A stretch of DNA of 64,000 nucleotides from Chrysoperla carnea (GCF_905475395.1 NC_058342.1:2803001-2867000); one strand, 5' to 3'; shown: positions 40,772 through 52,882, counted from the first letter of the stretch. The notes: generated from the letters alone by a model not told the origin. Numbers and translations: made by a program.

Positions 40772-42105
40772 CCTTATGACTACTGGGCTTTTCAAATTTT
40801 TTTACACTACATGATAACTTTTGTCCCAAATGCGGGACATGAATTTTTAAAATGACTTTTTTTCGGTTATACCATCTTGTTTTGATTTCTGTAAGCTCTA
40901 TTACAGAAATAAACCTTTTTTTAAGTAAAATATGTCATTATCATCTCATTTATGGTATTACAACAATAAAATAATTGCATGTTTAAACAAGTGTTTGTTG
41001 TGTCATTCAAAGTGTGTTATTCATATAAGTGATTAAAGCGTTTTTTCGAAGGAAATCTGACGAGTTTCGTGAAAATTTTCATAAAATTGATTTTTCAAAT
41101 TATTAAAATAAAAACTATTAAAAAAAAAAATTAGAATTTTTTTATAATATTGTGATTAGAAAGGTTTTAAAATTAATGTCCCATATACTGGACAAAGTGA
41201 ATCATCGGTTGTAAATAAAAAACATGTACGTATTTTATGTATATCAATATTTTTGAATTTATATCTAAAAATTTATGTTTCATCTAATAATTTGTTGATT
41301 ATTTTTGGCAGAAAAATGGCCAGAAAACCTTTAAGCTCCAACGATATTCTCCAAATGTTGGAATCAGGCAATGTATCTGACATAGATTTATTGGAGGATG
41401 ATAAAGAAGATCTCATTGAAATAGCAGATGACGCTTTAATTTTTAACGACCCTGCATTAATTGGTAGAAGAGAAAATTTTGTAAGAGTAGGGGCGGATGT
41501 GATTCATAATAATGAGACCGAATTGCCTGAAGATTTAATTTTTGAAGAAAGTGACGATGAAAGTTCTAAAGAAAATATAGATACTTCGAACAAGCAAATT
41601 TCTACAAAAGCAGCTAAAATAAAAATACAGTGGAAAAAAGCTGAATTTCAAATAAAAAAACTGGACGCATGGGACAATAGTTTCGAATGCGAAGAAGTTG
41701 GGTATATACAAATATGTATTTTCGTATATACAAATACAATATACAAATATGTATTTTCGTATATTATTTTTGTTTTGTTTCGTATACTTTTTTTATAAAT
41801 ATTTTTGTATTTTCCCTGTAATTATTTTGAATTTTATAAGAATAAAAAATTTATTTTAGAACATATTTAAATAAATATATACAATCATTTAACAACCATA
41901 GACAACCAATGTCCCAAATATGGGACATTTTGAAACATGATAAGTAAATCATTTTTTTTTAAATTTTACGTTATATATCCCTTATTTAAACTAATAAAAT
42001 TAAATTTTAACAAAAAAAAAATTTTTTTTTCATTAGACAAAAATTTGGTACTCTGGGCACCATAAATTTTTTTGTCCCATATACGGGACACCAGTAGTCA
42101 AAAGG
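40772..42105 (+). mobile_element. piggyBac-like element, 1334 bp, internally deleted
   Basis: It is flanked by TTAA duplications (40768-40771 and 42106-42109). The ends are inverted repeats, CCTTATGACTACTGG and CCAGTAGTCAAAAGG. Internal TGTCCC..ATATGGGACA-type repeats are present near both ends (~40833, 41180, 41912, 42073). It contains only the N-terminal part of a transposase. Exact removal would restore the pol frame, showing clean TTAA insertion. Confidence 0.9.
41317..41798 (+). pseudogene. piggyBac transposase N-terminal fragment
   Basis: From ATG 41317 (MARKPLSSNDILQMLE) the frame is acidic (DLLEDDKEDL, FEESDDESSKEN) with a W-K-rich segment (KIQWKKAEFQIKKLDAWD), as in the disordered N-termini of piggyBac transposases. 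It then runs into low-complexity AT repeats; the DDD catalytic domain and the C-terminal RING-like zinc domain are absent. It would be non-functional as a transposase. Confidence 0.7.
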
Positions 42106-45100
42106 TTAATAAAATATAAAGAGTTACCCAAATTAAATAATGATGAACCAGGTCAAGCAATTGGATTTCAACACAAAATTGATACAACAGATGATCAACC
42201 CATTAAAAACAAAATATATCCATTACCAGAAATCCACCGACAAGAAGCGGATAGACAAATTAAGGAATTACTGGAAATGAATATTATTAGGGAAAGCGAA
42301 AGCCCATACAATTGTCCAGTTTGGATTGTACCAAAGAAAGAAGATGCAAGTGGAAAAAAGAAATGGAGAATGGTTATCGATTATAGGAAATTGAACGAAA
42401 AAACTATTCCCAATAATTATCCCTTGCCTAATATAAATGAAATACTGGGAAAATTAAATGGAAATTCATATTTCACAACCATCGATTTGGCTAGTGGATA
42501 TCATCAAATTCCAATTAAAGAAAGTGACATTCATAAAACAGCATTCTCTGTTAATGGAGAACATTACGAATTTGTACGAATGCCTTTTGGTTTGATAAAC
42601 GCACCAGCAACATTCCAAACAATGATGAATAAAATATTAAAACAAGAAATAGGTAAAACATGCCTAGTTTATTTGGATGACATAATAATCTTTGGAAAAA
42701 CGAAAGAAGAACATTTAAATAATATCGATAGAATATTCAAAATCATAAAACAAAATGGATTAAAAATACAGTTGGATAAATGCGAATTTTTGAAAGATAA
42801 TATAGAATACCTTGGACATACAGTCACAACAAAAGGAATTTTACCAAACAATAAGAAAATTGAAGCTATACAAAATGCGCCTGTACCTAACAACATGAAG
42901 CAAATACGACAATTTCTTGGACTAGCTGGATATTATCGAAAGTTCATTAAAAATTATGCTAAACTTACAAAACCATTAACCACATTATTAATGAAGGAAA
43001 AGAAATTTGAATGGACACCGAAATGCCAGGAAGCTTTCGAAAAAGTTAAAGCAGAATTAACTACGAGTCCGATATTAATACATCCAGACTTAACCAAAGA
43101 ATTCAGAATTACAACAGATGCATCAAATGAAGCTATAGGAGGAGTACTATCTCAAGAAATAGACGGAAAGGATCATCCTATCGCATTTTATTCACAAACC
43201 CTCATCGCAGCTGAACGAAATTATACCACTACGGAAAAGGAATGTTTAGCAATCATTAAAACAATTAAACACTTCCATCAATTTTTATATGGAAAAAAAT
43301 TTTTAATTCTAACGGATCATCGCCCTTTAATATGGCTACATAATGTCAAGGATCCAAGCAGTAGATTGATACGATGGAGACTAAAACTATTGGAATACCA
43401 GTATGAAATTAAATATAAAGAAGGAAGATTAAACACTAATGCTGATTATCTAAGTAGGATTTATTCAATTACTACGGAAAAAGAAAATTTGGAAAATTTC
43501 AATAAAATGGTGAAATTTATACCTACAAGAATTAAATGGGAAAAACAAGACATTTCTAAAGTAAAACATTTATTATTTATTACAAATAACAATCATAAAA
43601 TGCGCTTGAAAAGATACCTGGAAGAAAATACCGATTATAGTAATAGAGAAAAGGGAACTCTGGGAGAATTAAGTATCCTACAAAATAAAAACAATTATAC
43701 TCAAACGATTTATTTATTAATAGTGGCAAATGAAAAAGAAGAAATAAATATACCACTACTGTTTAGAGCTTTACATGTTCTAAAATATGAATACAATGTA
43801 CCCGAAATCACTTGTTTTGATTTCATCACCAAAGGAAAACAGCAGAAGATGCTATTAAAATTATTTTATTACTTTTTTGAAGAAAATTTTTGGATATTGA
43901 ATGACACGTCAATACCAAATAAATATTTCGACAATAAATCGTCTAAAACGACATTGAAAAACAATCAAGAAATAGTAGAAATAGAAGATAGTAGCGACGA
44001 AGAAGAAAATAATGAAGCTACACAAAGCCAACACAAAGATGCAATCAACGACTTAGAAAAAGAAGAAATGAATAATCAAATGAAAGAAAGAATTAAAACA
44101 GATATACCGCCAGAATTGGAAACCACATTGTTGATACGAATGACATGTGATTTAAATACATACAATGATAATTACCCATATTTCTCAAAACACGTAAATA
44201 TTGATGAAATTGGAGAAATAAGAAGAGGAGCATTCAAAATAATGCAAAATACAATACATCCTCACCAGAAAATAATAATATACTACTTTAAAAATTACTT
44301 CGACGAAGAAGATGATTATATAAATTTAAATAACGATTTAAAAATACTAAAACAAATATGTAGTGAACTAAAAATTAAAACATTAAGTGTTCTAAACGAA
44401 AATAATAACCAAATAAAAGAAGCATATTCAAATAATTTAAAAGAAATAAATTTACATTATTGTGAAGAATTAAAAACGGTCATAACTGATCCTGAGTTAA
44501 AACGACAAATACTAAGAGAATATCATAACGACTCCACGGGAGGACATACAGGAATGAACCGTACATATATGAAAATAAGAGAACAATATATGTGGAAAAA
44601 TATGAAAAGGGAAATTGAACAATACATTCAATCATGTCATGAATGTCAAGTAAATAAAGCAAATAACCAACCTACAAAATTACCAATGGTTATCACTTCT
44701 ACGGCAAATACATTCAACGAAATAATCGAAATGGATATATTAGGACCATTTCCTGAAACGAAGAATGAAAACCGTTATATTTTGGTTATAAGAGACAATT
44801 TAACCAAATTCACACAACTCTACCCTACTCCGAATAAATCAGGAGAAATCATCGCTCTAAAATATTTAAAATATTGTTTTACTTTTGGCTACCCTAACGT
44901 TATTTTAACCGATCAAGGAGGAGAATTTATAAATGAAATATTAAAAGATATAAATGCAATAATGCAAACGAAACATAAAATCGCAACACCATACCATCCA
45001 CAAACAAATGGATCTGTCGAAAAGATGAACCAAGTCATTAAAGAATATTTACGAAGTTATGTAAACGAATACAAAGATAATTGGGATGAATTTGCCGATA

Positions 45101-45513
45101 CTTGTGCTTATGCTTACAATACGACACAATGTGTATCTACGGGAGAATACCCATATCGACTCACATTTGGAAAAACCCCAAGAGACCTAAATTTGCAACG
45201 TTACAAAACTTATGATGAATATTTAAGAAACATATTACAAAAATTAGAATTCAGCAGGCAACGAGCGAAAGAAAATTTGACGAATTCAAAAGAAAAAAGC
45301 AAAGTCAAATATGACAATAAAATTAAAACGAGCAAAATCAAAGTAGGAGATTTTGTAACAATAATTTTAAAGGAAGGCAAAGCAAACTCAATAGGCAAAA
45401 TAATGGCCCGTATAAAGTATTAAAAGTTACCGAAAATAATGCTACCTTACAAATATCACCAACTACAACAAAAGAATACCATTTAAATTTACTCAGAAAA
45501 TATATTGTTCCAG

Positions 45514-47376
45514 ATGAAATTTAAAATAATATTATTCGCTATATTGTTACAAACCATTACTGCATTGGAACCAAATTATGAAACTAAAAAGATCGATAAA
45601 GGATCAGGACTACTCTTCAAACACTTAGAAAACGCTGAAGTATGTACCAAGAAAATCTCAATACTATTAACATATAATATGACGATATTATACAACTATT
45701 ATAAAAACATAAATCATCACGTTGGAAAACTAAACGATATGTGCCAAAGTGATTATAATAAACAAATAGATTATTGTAACAAGGAACACGAAAATCTATT
45801 ATATCGACTTACGAAAATTTATAAGAAACTATCTATATTGTCTGAACATATAACGTTAGACAAAAAGAAGAAACGAGGAATACTTGATGGATTATCATAT
45901 CCCATCAAATGGATATTTGGAACGCCGAATGCCGGCGACACCAAATTTTACGACGAATCATTACACGATTTAATTAATAACAAGAAAACTGAAGATATAA
46001 TTTTGAAAAATCAAGCCGACATTATCGATGCCGCGACAGAAAATTTTAAACACATTACTGAAAACTTAAAGGATACAGAAAAACGACTCGACAACAATTT
46101 GATAAAAATAAATAATCAACTAAATACAAATACAAAGAAAATAAATCAAATAAAAATTCAAGTATTAGCATTGGAACAAACGAATTATCTCAGAGACTCA
46201 ATGGATGATCTGGATGAAATGGTTTCAAACTACTTAAGTGACTACAATCTTATCCAGTATGGAATCGTCAACTACAATATCTTACCACCGTTACAATTTA
46301 AAGAAAAATTATACCAGATTGCAAAATCTTACAAATTACCGATCAACCCCAAAAACATCATGAATTTCTATGAATTATTAAAGCCTAGAGCTTTCATTCA
46401 AAATGACAAACTAAATGTAATATTAGACATTCCAACATGCAACCAATATAGATATCAGTTATACACTGTAACTAAATTACCAATACCTACAAAAGAACAT
46501 GTATTCTCATATATAGATTCTGAATACAAATACCTTTTATTGGAAATGGAAACAAACCAATATAGTCTGATAAAAGAATTAAATCAAGATATAATTCAAT
46601 TGGATACTGCATATGTAATTATGGAAAATTTACCATTCTACACAGCTACCGCCAATAAATGCGAAGGACTACTATTTTTCGGAAAAGGCATTGACAAAGA
46701 ATACCAATTTAACACAATTAAAGCCAAAACAAATATTTGGGAAAAACTAAACAAACAAACTTGGTTACACGTTCTCACTGAACCTTTAGAAATGCAAATA
46801 AAATGCAATGAAATTTTGACAGATATAATTTCCTTAAATGGAATAGGGACTCTAAAAATAAAAACAAATTGCATAGCAATAAGTCCTATGGTCATATTAA
46901 CCGCAGGATTTGAACCTATCGAAAAACTAAACATTTCATATGTAATACCTACACTGGGAATTCCAGATGAGTGTATTGAAAAAGAAACGGAATCTGAAAA
47001 ATTAAAACTTCAAACAATAGATTTGGACAATTTAAATTTCGACAATTTGGACATTACATTGAAGAAATTAAAAGATCAAAAACAAATATTGGACGCACAT
47101 CTAAAGGAACCATTTTTAGTACATCAAGGATCAAATACAATCTCAATAATATTAAAATTACTAGGAGTAATAATCATAGCAGTTATCAGTATAAATATAA
47201 TGAAGTGGCTGGGCATTTGCAGATTAATAAGAAGAATGTTTAGAAACAAAGAAAGTTGCACCAGTCCTTGTATTAAAGTCTGCCAGACATTAGTTTCTTG
47301 CGGACGTGGATCAAGAGTCATCCATACACATGATGATGAACTCGATTTGGAAGAACTAGGAACCACTCGAACCTGA
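45514..47376 (+). CDS. provirus env (errantivirus F-like fusion glycoprotein), intact frame
   Basis: 620 codons from ATG 45514, overlapping the pol tail. The start at 45505 would be TTG. An N-terminal signal peptide (IILFAILLQTITAL) is followed by a cysteine-containing ectodomain and a furin-like site KKKKR|G at residues ~117-121. A GILDGLSYPIKWIFGT segment resembling the fusion peptide of baculovirus F/errantivirus Env proteins comes next. A membrane anchor (LLGVIIIAVISINIM, ~548-563) and a short cytoplasmic tail complete it. Expression normally requires a spliced subgenomic mRNA. The ORF shows no stop or frameshift. Confidence 0.85.
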   Translation: MKFKIILFAILLQTITALEPNYETKKIDKGSGLLFKHLENAEVCTKKISILLTYNMTILYNYYKNINHHVGKLNDMCQSDYNKQIDYCNKEHENLLYRLTKIYKKLSILSEHITLDKKKKRGILDGLSYPIKWIFGTPNAGDTKFYDESLHDLINNKKTEDIILKNQADIIDAATENFKHITENLKDTEKRLDNNLIKINNQLNTNTKKINQIKIQVLALEQTNYLRDSMDDLDEMVSNYLSDYNLIQYGIVNYNILPPLQFKEKLYQIAKSYKLPINPKNIMNFYELLKPRAFIQNDKLNVILDIPTCNQYRYQLYTVTKLPIPTKEHVFSYIDSEYKYLLLEMETNQYSLIKELNQDIIQLDTAYVIMENLPFYTATANKCEGLLFFGKGIDKEYQFNTIKAKTNIWEKLNKQTWLHVLTEPLEMQIKCNEILTDIISLNGIGTLKIKTNCIAISPMVILTAGFEPIEKLNISYVIPTLGIPDECIEKETESEKLKLQTIDLDNLNFDNLDITLKKLKDQKQILDAHLKEPFLVHQGSNTISIILKLLGVIIIAVISINIMKWLGICRLIRRMFRNKESCTSPCIKVCQTLVSCGRGSRVIHTHDDELDLEELGTTRT

Positions 47377-47399
47377 GTGTCTCCTTTTAACGGCCGGGG

Positions 47400-48263
47400 T
47401 GTTGTATAACCCACAAACAATAAGGCCCATTGTATTAAATCACTTAGTAAGCAAAATATTATTTTATTAATACTTAATAAGCACAATATTATCTAATTAA
47501 CTATTATATGTGGATCACCCACACTTAAAATAATACAATGTATATATTTAATTAATCACTTCTTTTTAACACGTAAGATAAATAAAAATACAATGTATAT
47601 ATTTAACTAATCATTTCTTTTAAAACGTAAGATAAATAAAAATAAAAATAATAAACAATAATATTATAAACGAAATAGAATGTAATTCCAAGAATAGACA
47701 TAACATAAGGGCAAGAGATCAAACTATCAAAATTAATAATCGTTATGACTATTCTTCGAAATTTGAAATAATGCACATGTAATCAGAATTTGAAAACAAA
47801 GAAAACCTTTATCTAAAACAGTATAAATACCAAACATCCAAACAAGCCAAACTCATTCCTAAGTCAATTCTTAAATTCTCAAGTCAAATTTTAAGTCATT
47901 CTTAATTAAATATTTGTCAACGACATTACGTTCAATTATTGTTAAAGTGTTCAATATATTATTATTTTGTAAATAATAAAATAATCAACTTAAATAAAAT
48001 TAATTAAAAATTATTCAAAGTTTTATTATTGCAACAACGCCTTAAAAGTAAAATTAAATACAAATACAACGAGCACTAAAATTATCATCAACTTTATTCA
48101 AAAGAAAAACTATCAACATCAAGTGGAAGAAACATTTAACATTGACTAAGAATCGCTCGATGTCAATTGTCGAGTGTAAATAATTCATTGACTGGTGACA
48201 GCGAAACTGCAACGCAAGAACCAAAAACCTTTTGGTATATTGGAACAACTCCGGGATATATCA
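47400..48263 (+). repeat. 3' LTR, 864 bp
   Basis: Same length and termini as the 5' LTR, with about two visible base differences. A short purine-rich stretch (GGCCGGGG) directly precedes it as a weak polypurine-tract candidate. Confidence 0.9.
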
Positions 48264-50801
48264 CATTGTACTCATGATCCTAACCAATCATTCTACAAGG
48301 CATACCGTGGTGCTGATTGCGTCAAGTGGTTTGTTCGTGAACTGGAACAAGTAGCGTACTCATTAGAGCAAAAAATAAAACACGTTAAACCAATGTGTCC
48401 GCTCACCGTCGAACAAGAACTGGATTTTATGTCAGCAGAGAAGTGTCACATTTGTGGTAAAGATTTCGTATCCAATTCCATACGTGTTCGCGACCATTCA
48501 CATCGCACAGGTAATGCGAGTTATTTATTATTTTTTTAACTTCATCTAATTTTATATTAATCTATTTTAGGTATATACCGTGGAGCAGCACACCAATTTT
48601 GTAATCTGCATTATCAAGATTCAAGGGTGATACCTGTTGTGATGCACAACTTAAGTGGATACGATTCGCATTTTATTATTGAAGCTCTGCTGACGGAAAT
48701 CGACGGTCAAGTTGATGTGTTGCCCATCAACAAAGAAAAGTACATCAGTTTCACAAAGCACGTCTCGGACATGCAATTAAGATTCATCGATTCCTTCCGA
48801 TTTCTCGCAGACAAGTTAGAAAATCTGGCCTCATATTTAGATTATGATAAAAAATCCATTTTACATAAAAAGGTAAATGATAAAAAATAAATAATTTTTA
48901 ATACAGGGTTGTAATTTGTTTTTTAATTTTTTATAGGTCAGTAATGATGAACAATTTCAATTGCTAACGAGAAAAGGTGTATTTCCATATGAATACATGA
49001 GTAGCTGGGGACGTCTCCAAGTTACATACACTAGGTGATTATTCAGACCTGTATATGAAAACTGATGTGTTACTACTTGCGGATATTTTTGAAAATTTCC
49101 GTAATACTTGTATTCATAGCTATGGCCTCGATCCTAGTCACTATTACACACTTCCTGGCTATACGTGGAGCGCCATGTTGAAATACACCAATATCAAATT
49201 GGAATTGTTCACGGATATTGATGACTTGTTGTTTATCGAGAAAGGAATCACAGGCGGTGTAAGTCAATGTTCTAATCGCTATGCTAAGGCAAACAATAAG
49301 TACATGGAAGAGGGGCATGATAATACTCCAGAAGATGTCTACCTTATGTATTATGATGTGGTGAACCTATATGGTGCAGCAATGTGTGGATACCTTCCAA
49401 CAGGAAATTTTAAGTGGGTCGACACACCAAACATCGAGGATGTTGATGATTCACCAGTCGGGTACATTTTAGAAGTAGACCTTGAAATACCCCAACATCT
49501 ACATGATTACTTTAGCGATTTACCGCCATGTCCGGAGACAACGAAACCACCTGGATCAAAACAAAAATATCTTCTGTCAACCCTTTACAATAAGACCAAC
49601 TATGTCGTGCACTACAGGAATTTAAAACTGTATACACAACTCGGTGTTAAGGTAACAAAATACCACCGCGTGTTACAATTCGATCAATCTGCATGGTTGA
49701 AACCATATATTGATTTCAATACCGAAATGCGCAAGAACGCCTCAAATGAGTTTGAAAAAGCATTATTCAAACTCATGATTAATGCCATCTTCGGTAAAAC
49801 CATGGAGAATGTGAGGAAACATCGGGTTGCGTACATACGAAAAAATTGGGATGGAAAACATGGTGTGAAGAAATTAATTGCCAAACCCAATTTTCATAGT
49901 ATGATGGTGCTCGACAATGACGTTAGTATTGTTGAAATGAAAAAAACAAAGATACGTTTCAACAAACCCATCTATATAGGCTTCACAATTTTAGACGTAT
50001 CGAAAACGTTTGTGTATGACTTCCACTACAACTATATGTACCAACGGTACAACCCCACAAATGTCAGGTTATTATACACAGACACCGATAGTCTAATTTA
50101 TAGCGTGAGAAATACTGACGTCTATGAAGTCATGAAACAGGATATTAATCGTTTTGATACGGCTGACTATGCACCCGACAACGTCTATGGTATACCACTA
50201 CGTAATAAGAAAGTCAAGGGTTTAATGTCCGATGAAAATAATGGTGATGTTATGCTAGAATTTGTCGGATTACGTAGCAAAATGTATGCTATTCGGGTGC
50301 AAAATAAAAAAGAGACTAAACGATCCAAGGGTCTCAAGAAGTCAGCTATCCGAAAACTTACTTTTGAGGACTATAAGCGGTGTTTGCTTGAGAACCGTAA
50401 CTTTTACCGTGTTCAGCAAAGCATCCAATCCAAGCGACACCGCTTACATACCATCAAACAGCAGAAAGTGGGCTAGTCACCATTTGATCAAAAACGATAC
50501 ATTACTCACAATTCATGTGAAACAAAACCATGGGGCCACTATAGCATTATTTGTTGAGTGTAAGTATTTTATATTTTTATGTTTTAATATTTAGCTAATT
50601 TTTGCTGTTGTTTCAGAAATGTGTCCTGCTGTTGTTGTTGTGATGATCCTCAAAGTGGTTCGGTATTGTGATAGGTGTACCAACAATTGATAGAGTAGTG
50701 CGCATGAACAATCGATAGAGTAGTGGGGGGGGGGGGCAAAAAATTGATAGTTAGGTAGAATTATTGTAGAAAACAATTTAGTGTTAGTTTAAACATACAA
50801 A

Positions 50802-51227
50802 ATGCAAGACTTTGGTAATCATAATAGTGATTACAACTGTATTGTTAATATGATTAAAGATAATTGTAGTTTAAGTACTATAAACAATATGTTAACAAAG
50901 TATTTTAAAACATTAGTTAATATGGCAATTAAATGTGGTCGACCGGAAACTTTAAACTACCTTATTGATAAGGTAGAACAAATGGGCTTAGAAGTGAAAT
51001 TTTCACCATCGTCAGACGATGAAGACAAACAAATTTGGAACTGGATTTTAAAAAATATCCACTCTGGACAAACAGATGGAATTGTAGGACTATCCATTTT
51101 TGAACAATCTTACTACAGTGTATTTACATCAAACGAGTTATCCGACTATGTTCAAGTGAAAGAAATGACTGAAAATTATCTTATGAAGAGAGATGATGAT
51201 GATGACAATGGACACTTTTCAGAATAA
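50802..51227 (+). CDS. conserved 141-aa element protein, copy A (intact)
   Basis: ATG 50802 opens a complete frame MQDFGNHNSDYN...; an inverted copy lies at 52442-52882. Features: a basic helical segment (MLTKYFKTLVNMAIKCGRPE), ETLNYLIDKVEQMGLEVKF, an aromatic W-rich patch (KQIWNWILKNI) and a terminal run of acidic residues before HFSE. Family not recognised. It lies 245 bases after the type-II pPolB stop on the same strand, so it may be a small accessory factor of that replicon. The frame ends two bases before the AGTAGTATAG terminus at 51229. Confidence 0.6.
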   Translation: MQDFGNHNSDYNCIVNMIKDNCSLSTINNMLTKYFKTLVNMAIKCGRPETLNYLIDKVEQMGLEVKFSPSSDDEDKQIWNWILKNIHSGQTDGIVGLSIFEQSYYSVFTSNELSDYVQVKEMTENYLMKRDDDDDNGHFSE

Positions 51228-51228
51228 T

Positions 51229-51689
51229 AGTAGTATAGTCAGGTCACTTTCAGCGCAGATGGATGGTACACTTTTCCAAAAAGGGCAAACCTAGGTGAAT
51301 GTTGGAAACCTCGGTTGAATGCGAAGTTGGAGGGGATAGATGACGTCATTGACCAATAGTAAATCAAGATGGCGTTGGGAGGTGTGGTGGGGCGTGGCTG
51401 ACAGAGCGTTAGTGTGTTTCTTGGTGGAAGTGGGGCTTAAAGGGGGGCGGGAATTGGACGTTAGATGAGATAATCGAGCCCACTTTCAACCCCAAAGAAT
51501 GGTACACTTTTCCAAAAAGGGCAAACCTAGGTGAATGTTGGAAACCTCGGCATTGACCAATAGTAAATCAAGATGGCGTCGGGAGGTGTGGTGGGGAGAA
51601 GGAATGGCTGCCTAAGCATTGATGACGTCATTGGCTTTGACCAATAGTGACGAGGAGTGAACGGGGGGCGGGACGTTGACATTAGTCAG
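51229..51689. promoter_or_regulatory. internal type-2 terminal repeat (two units) in P3 centre
   Basis: It begins AGTAGTATAGTCAGG exactly after AATAAT and contains two diverged GC-rich units. Each has CCAAT, CAAGATGGCG and at least one TGACGTCA, and the second ends with GGGGGGCGGGACGTTGACAT. A GGGCGGGAATTGG site (E2F/Sp1-like) lies at ~51446. With the right end of P3 (61700-62345) it brackets an 11.1-kb segment as a possible separate element, but the duplications (AATAAT versus TCCGTT) disagree. Confidence 0.75.
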
Positions 51690-51775
51690 CAACCGATTTT
51701 ACTCCGACTTTCGCCGATTTTACTCCGGTTTTACTCCGGTTTTCACCGATTTTGCTCCAACTTTCGCCGATTTTA
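51690..51775. repeat. short direct repeats of CGATTTTACTCCG type
   Basis: Five to six imperfect copies of a 12-21-base unit alternating CCGATTTTACTCCG and ACTTTCGCCGATTTT. They are not found elsewhere in the window. Confidence 0.8.
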
Positions 51776-51935
51776 AGACCTGTTTAGAAAGAGACCTGTT
51801 TAGAAAGAGACCTGTTTAGAAAGAGACCTGTTTAGATACAGACCTGTTTAGATACAGGCCTGTTTAGAAAGAGACCTGTTTAGAAACAGACCTGTTTAGA
51901 AACAGACCTGTTTAGAAAGAGACCTGTTTAGATAC
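51776..51935. repeat. 16-bp minisatellite, short array
   Basis: About ten AGACCTGTTTAGAAAG/AGACCTGTTTAGATAC units, the reverse orientation of the P2 central array, again running directly into an integrase tail. Confidence 0.9.
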
Positions 51936-52212
51936 AGATCTGTATATTTATTGAAGGATAACAGCAACGAAGATATAAAGGGTGGTTTCTATGCCGAAGA
52001 ATTATAAAAAGTTCACGATCCAAACATTTATTTAGTGGAAAAGGTCTTAGCTCCAACGTTAAAGTCAGGTGGTTAGTGTTCGACTCTTTACACGATTCAT
52101 ATATTGACAAAAAAGTCTTATTTTATAGTGGACCGTTTTTATGAACATACTTGTAACAATAAAAAATTTGTCATAGTGGACCGTTTTTGCGAACATATTT
52201 GTGTTTTATAAA
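51936..52212 (+). pseudogene. integrase chromodomain tail remnant (P3)
   Basis: The frame gives YLLKDNSNEDIKGGFYAEEL followed by a TAA, then IYLVEKVLA and the doubled VDRFYEHTC/VDRFCEHIC end. A deletion removes the KRGSKV segment of the chromodomain. It is closest to the P2 arm copies, judged by the shared GGFYAEEL. Confidence 0.65.
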
Positions 52213-52269
52213 AAAAAAAAAAAAAAAAATATCACATTGTAAAAATATTATTTTTATTGTAAAATTTTA

Positions 52270-52447
52270 TCTATAACATATAAAAACAGAGGTGTATTAT
52301 AATAATATTTAAAAAATATATATTTATAAATTATCGAAAATACATTATAATTATTATTCTGAAAAGTATAAAAACAGAGTTGTATTATAATAATATTTAA
52401 AAAATATATATTTATAAATTATCGAAAATACATTATAATTATTATTC
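52270..52447. repeat. 88-bp direct repeat downstream of the inverted 141-aa gene
   Basis: The block from ATAAAAACAGAG through TTATTATTCTGAAAAGT occurs twice in tandem, 88 bases apart. The second copy includes the 3' codons of the 141-aa gene, so the duplication involved the gene end. Confidence 0.85.
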
Positions 52448-52882
52448 TGAAAAGTGTCCATTGTCATCATCATCATCATCATCATCATTATCTTTCTTCA
52501 TAAGATAATTTTCAATTATTTCTTTCACTTGAACATAGTCGGATAACTCGTTTGATGTAAATACACTGTAGTAAGATTGTTCAAAAATGGATAGTCCTAC
52601 AATTCCATCTGTTTGTCCAGAGTGGATATTTTTTAAAATCCAGTTCCAAATTTGTTTGTCTTCATCGTCTGACGATGGTGAAAATTTCACTTCTAAGCCC
52701 ATTTGTTCTACCTTATCAATAAGGTAGTTTAAAGTTTCCGGTCGACCACATTTAATTGCCATATTAACTAATGTTTTAAAATACTTTGTTAACATATTGT
52801 TTATAGTACTTTAACTACAATTATCTTTAATCATATTAACAATACAGTTGTTATCACTATTATGATTACCAAAGTCTTGCAT
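52442..52882 (-). pseudogene. conserved 141-aa element protein, copy B (one stop)
   Basis: Inverted homologue of 50802-51227, starting at ATG 52882. A TAA at the position of Leu 28 or so (NCS*STINN, near 52813) interrupts it. The aspartate run near the end is expanded. The rest is colinear and nearly identical. Confidence 0.75.

Larger units (their letters stand above)
40298..45523 (+). pseudogene. provirus pol (PR-RT-RNaseH-IN), interrupted by piggyBac
   Basis: The -1 frame relative to gag encodes a protease (VDTGAS at ~40342), then is interrupted by the piggyBac-like element at 40772-42105. It resumes in the same frame with RT (YLDDIIIFG at ~42670), RNase H (TDASNEAIGG at ~43112), and the integrase HHCC zinc domain (~44520-44655). 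The DDE core follows (EMDILGP ~44729, TDQGGEF ~44908, NGSVEKMN ~45006). At ~45400 a one-base frame change truncates the main ORF at 45423; the C-terminal tail continues in the neighbouring frame to 45523. Apart from these breaks, it is free of stops. Confidence 0.9.
37123..48263 (+). mobile_element. errantivirus-like LTR retroelement (gag-pol-env) with piggyBac inside
   Basis: Two 864-bp LTRs (37123-37986, 47400-48263) flank gag, pol and env in the order of insect endogenous retroviruses of the Ty3/gypsy group. Its 4-bp duplication lies inside the type-II pPolB. The LTRs look identical except for about two substitutions (for example at the AAGCATAAT/AAGCACAAT site), so insertion is recent. 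Defects: one stop in gag, a piggyBac-like insertion in pol and a one-base frame change near the pol 3' end; env is open. Removing the 1.33-kb insertion would leave a 9.8-kb element. Confidence 0.9.
36686..50557 (+). pseudogene. type-II pPolB copy A, 5'-truncated and split by a provirus
   Basis: Coding segments are 36686-37122 and 48264-50557. Homology starts at about the equivalent of residue 190 of copy B (IFPVRVSSNTAG) and runs through a C2H2-like finger (CDRCLNYFATEVKLQQH), ExoI (YADFEA), the zinc cluster (CHICGKDF), ExoII (NLSGYDSH), ExoIII (YMKTDVLLL), Pol A (DVVNLYG), Pol B (KLMINAIFGKTMEN) and Pol C (YTDTDSLIY). Introns are at 48511-48570 and 48873-48936. Lesions: missing N-terminus, the provirus at 37123-48263, a deletion and frame change near 49015 removing the segment before ExoIII, and a TAG at 50474. 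It is a distinct lineage from the P2 polymerase. Confidence 0.9.
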
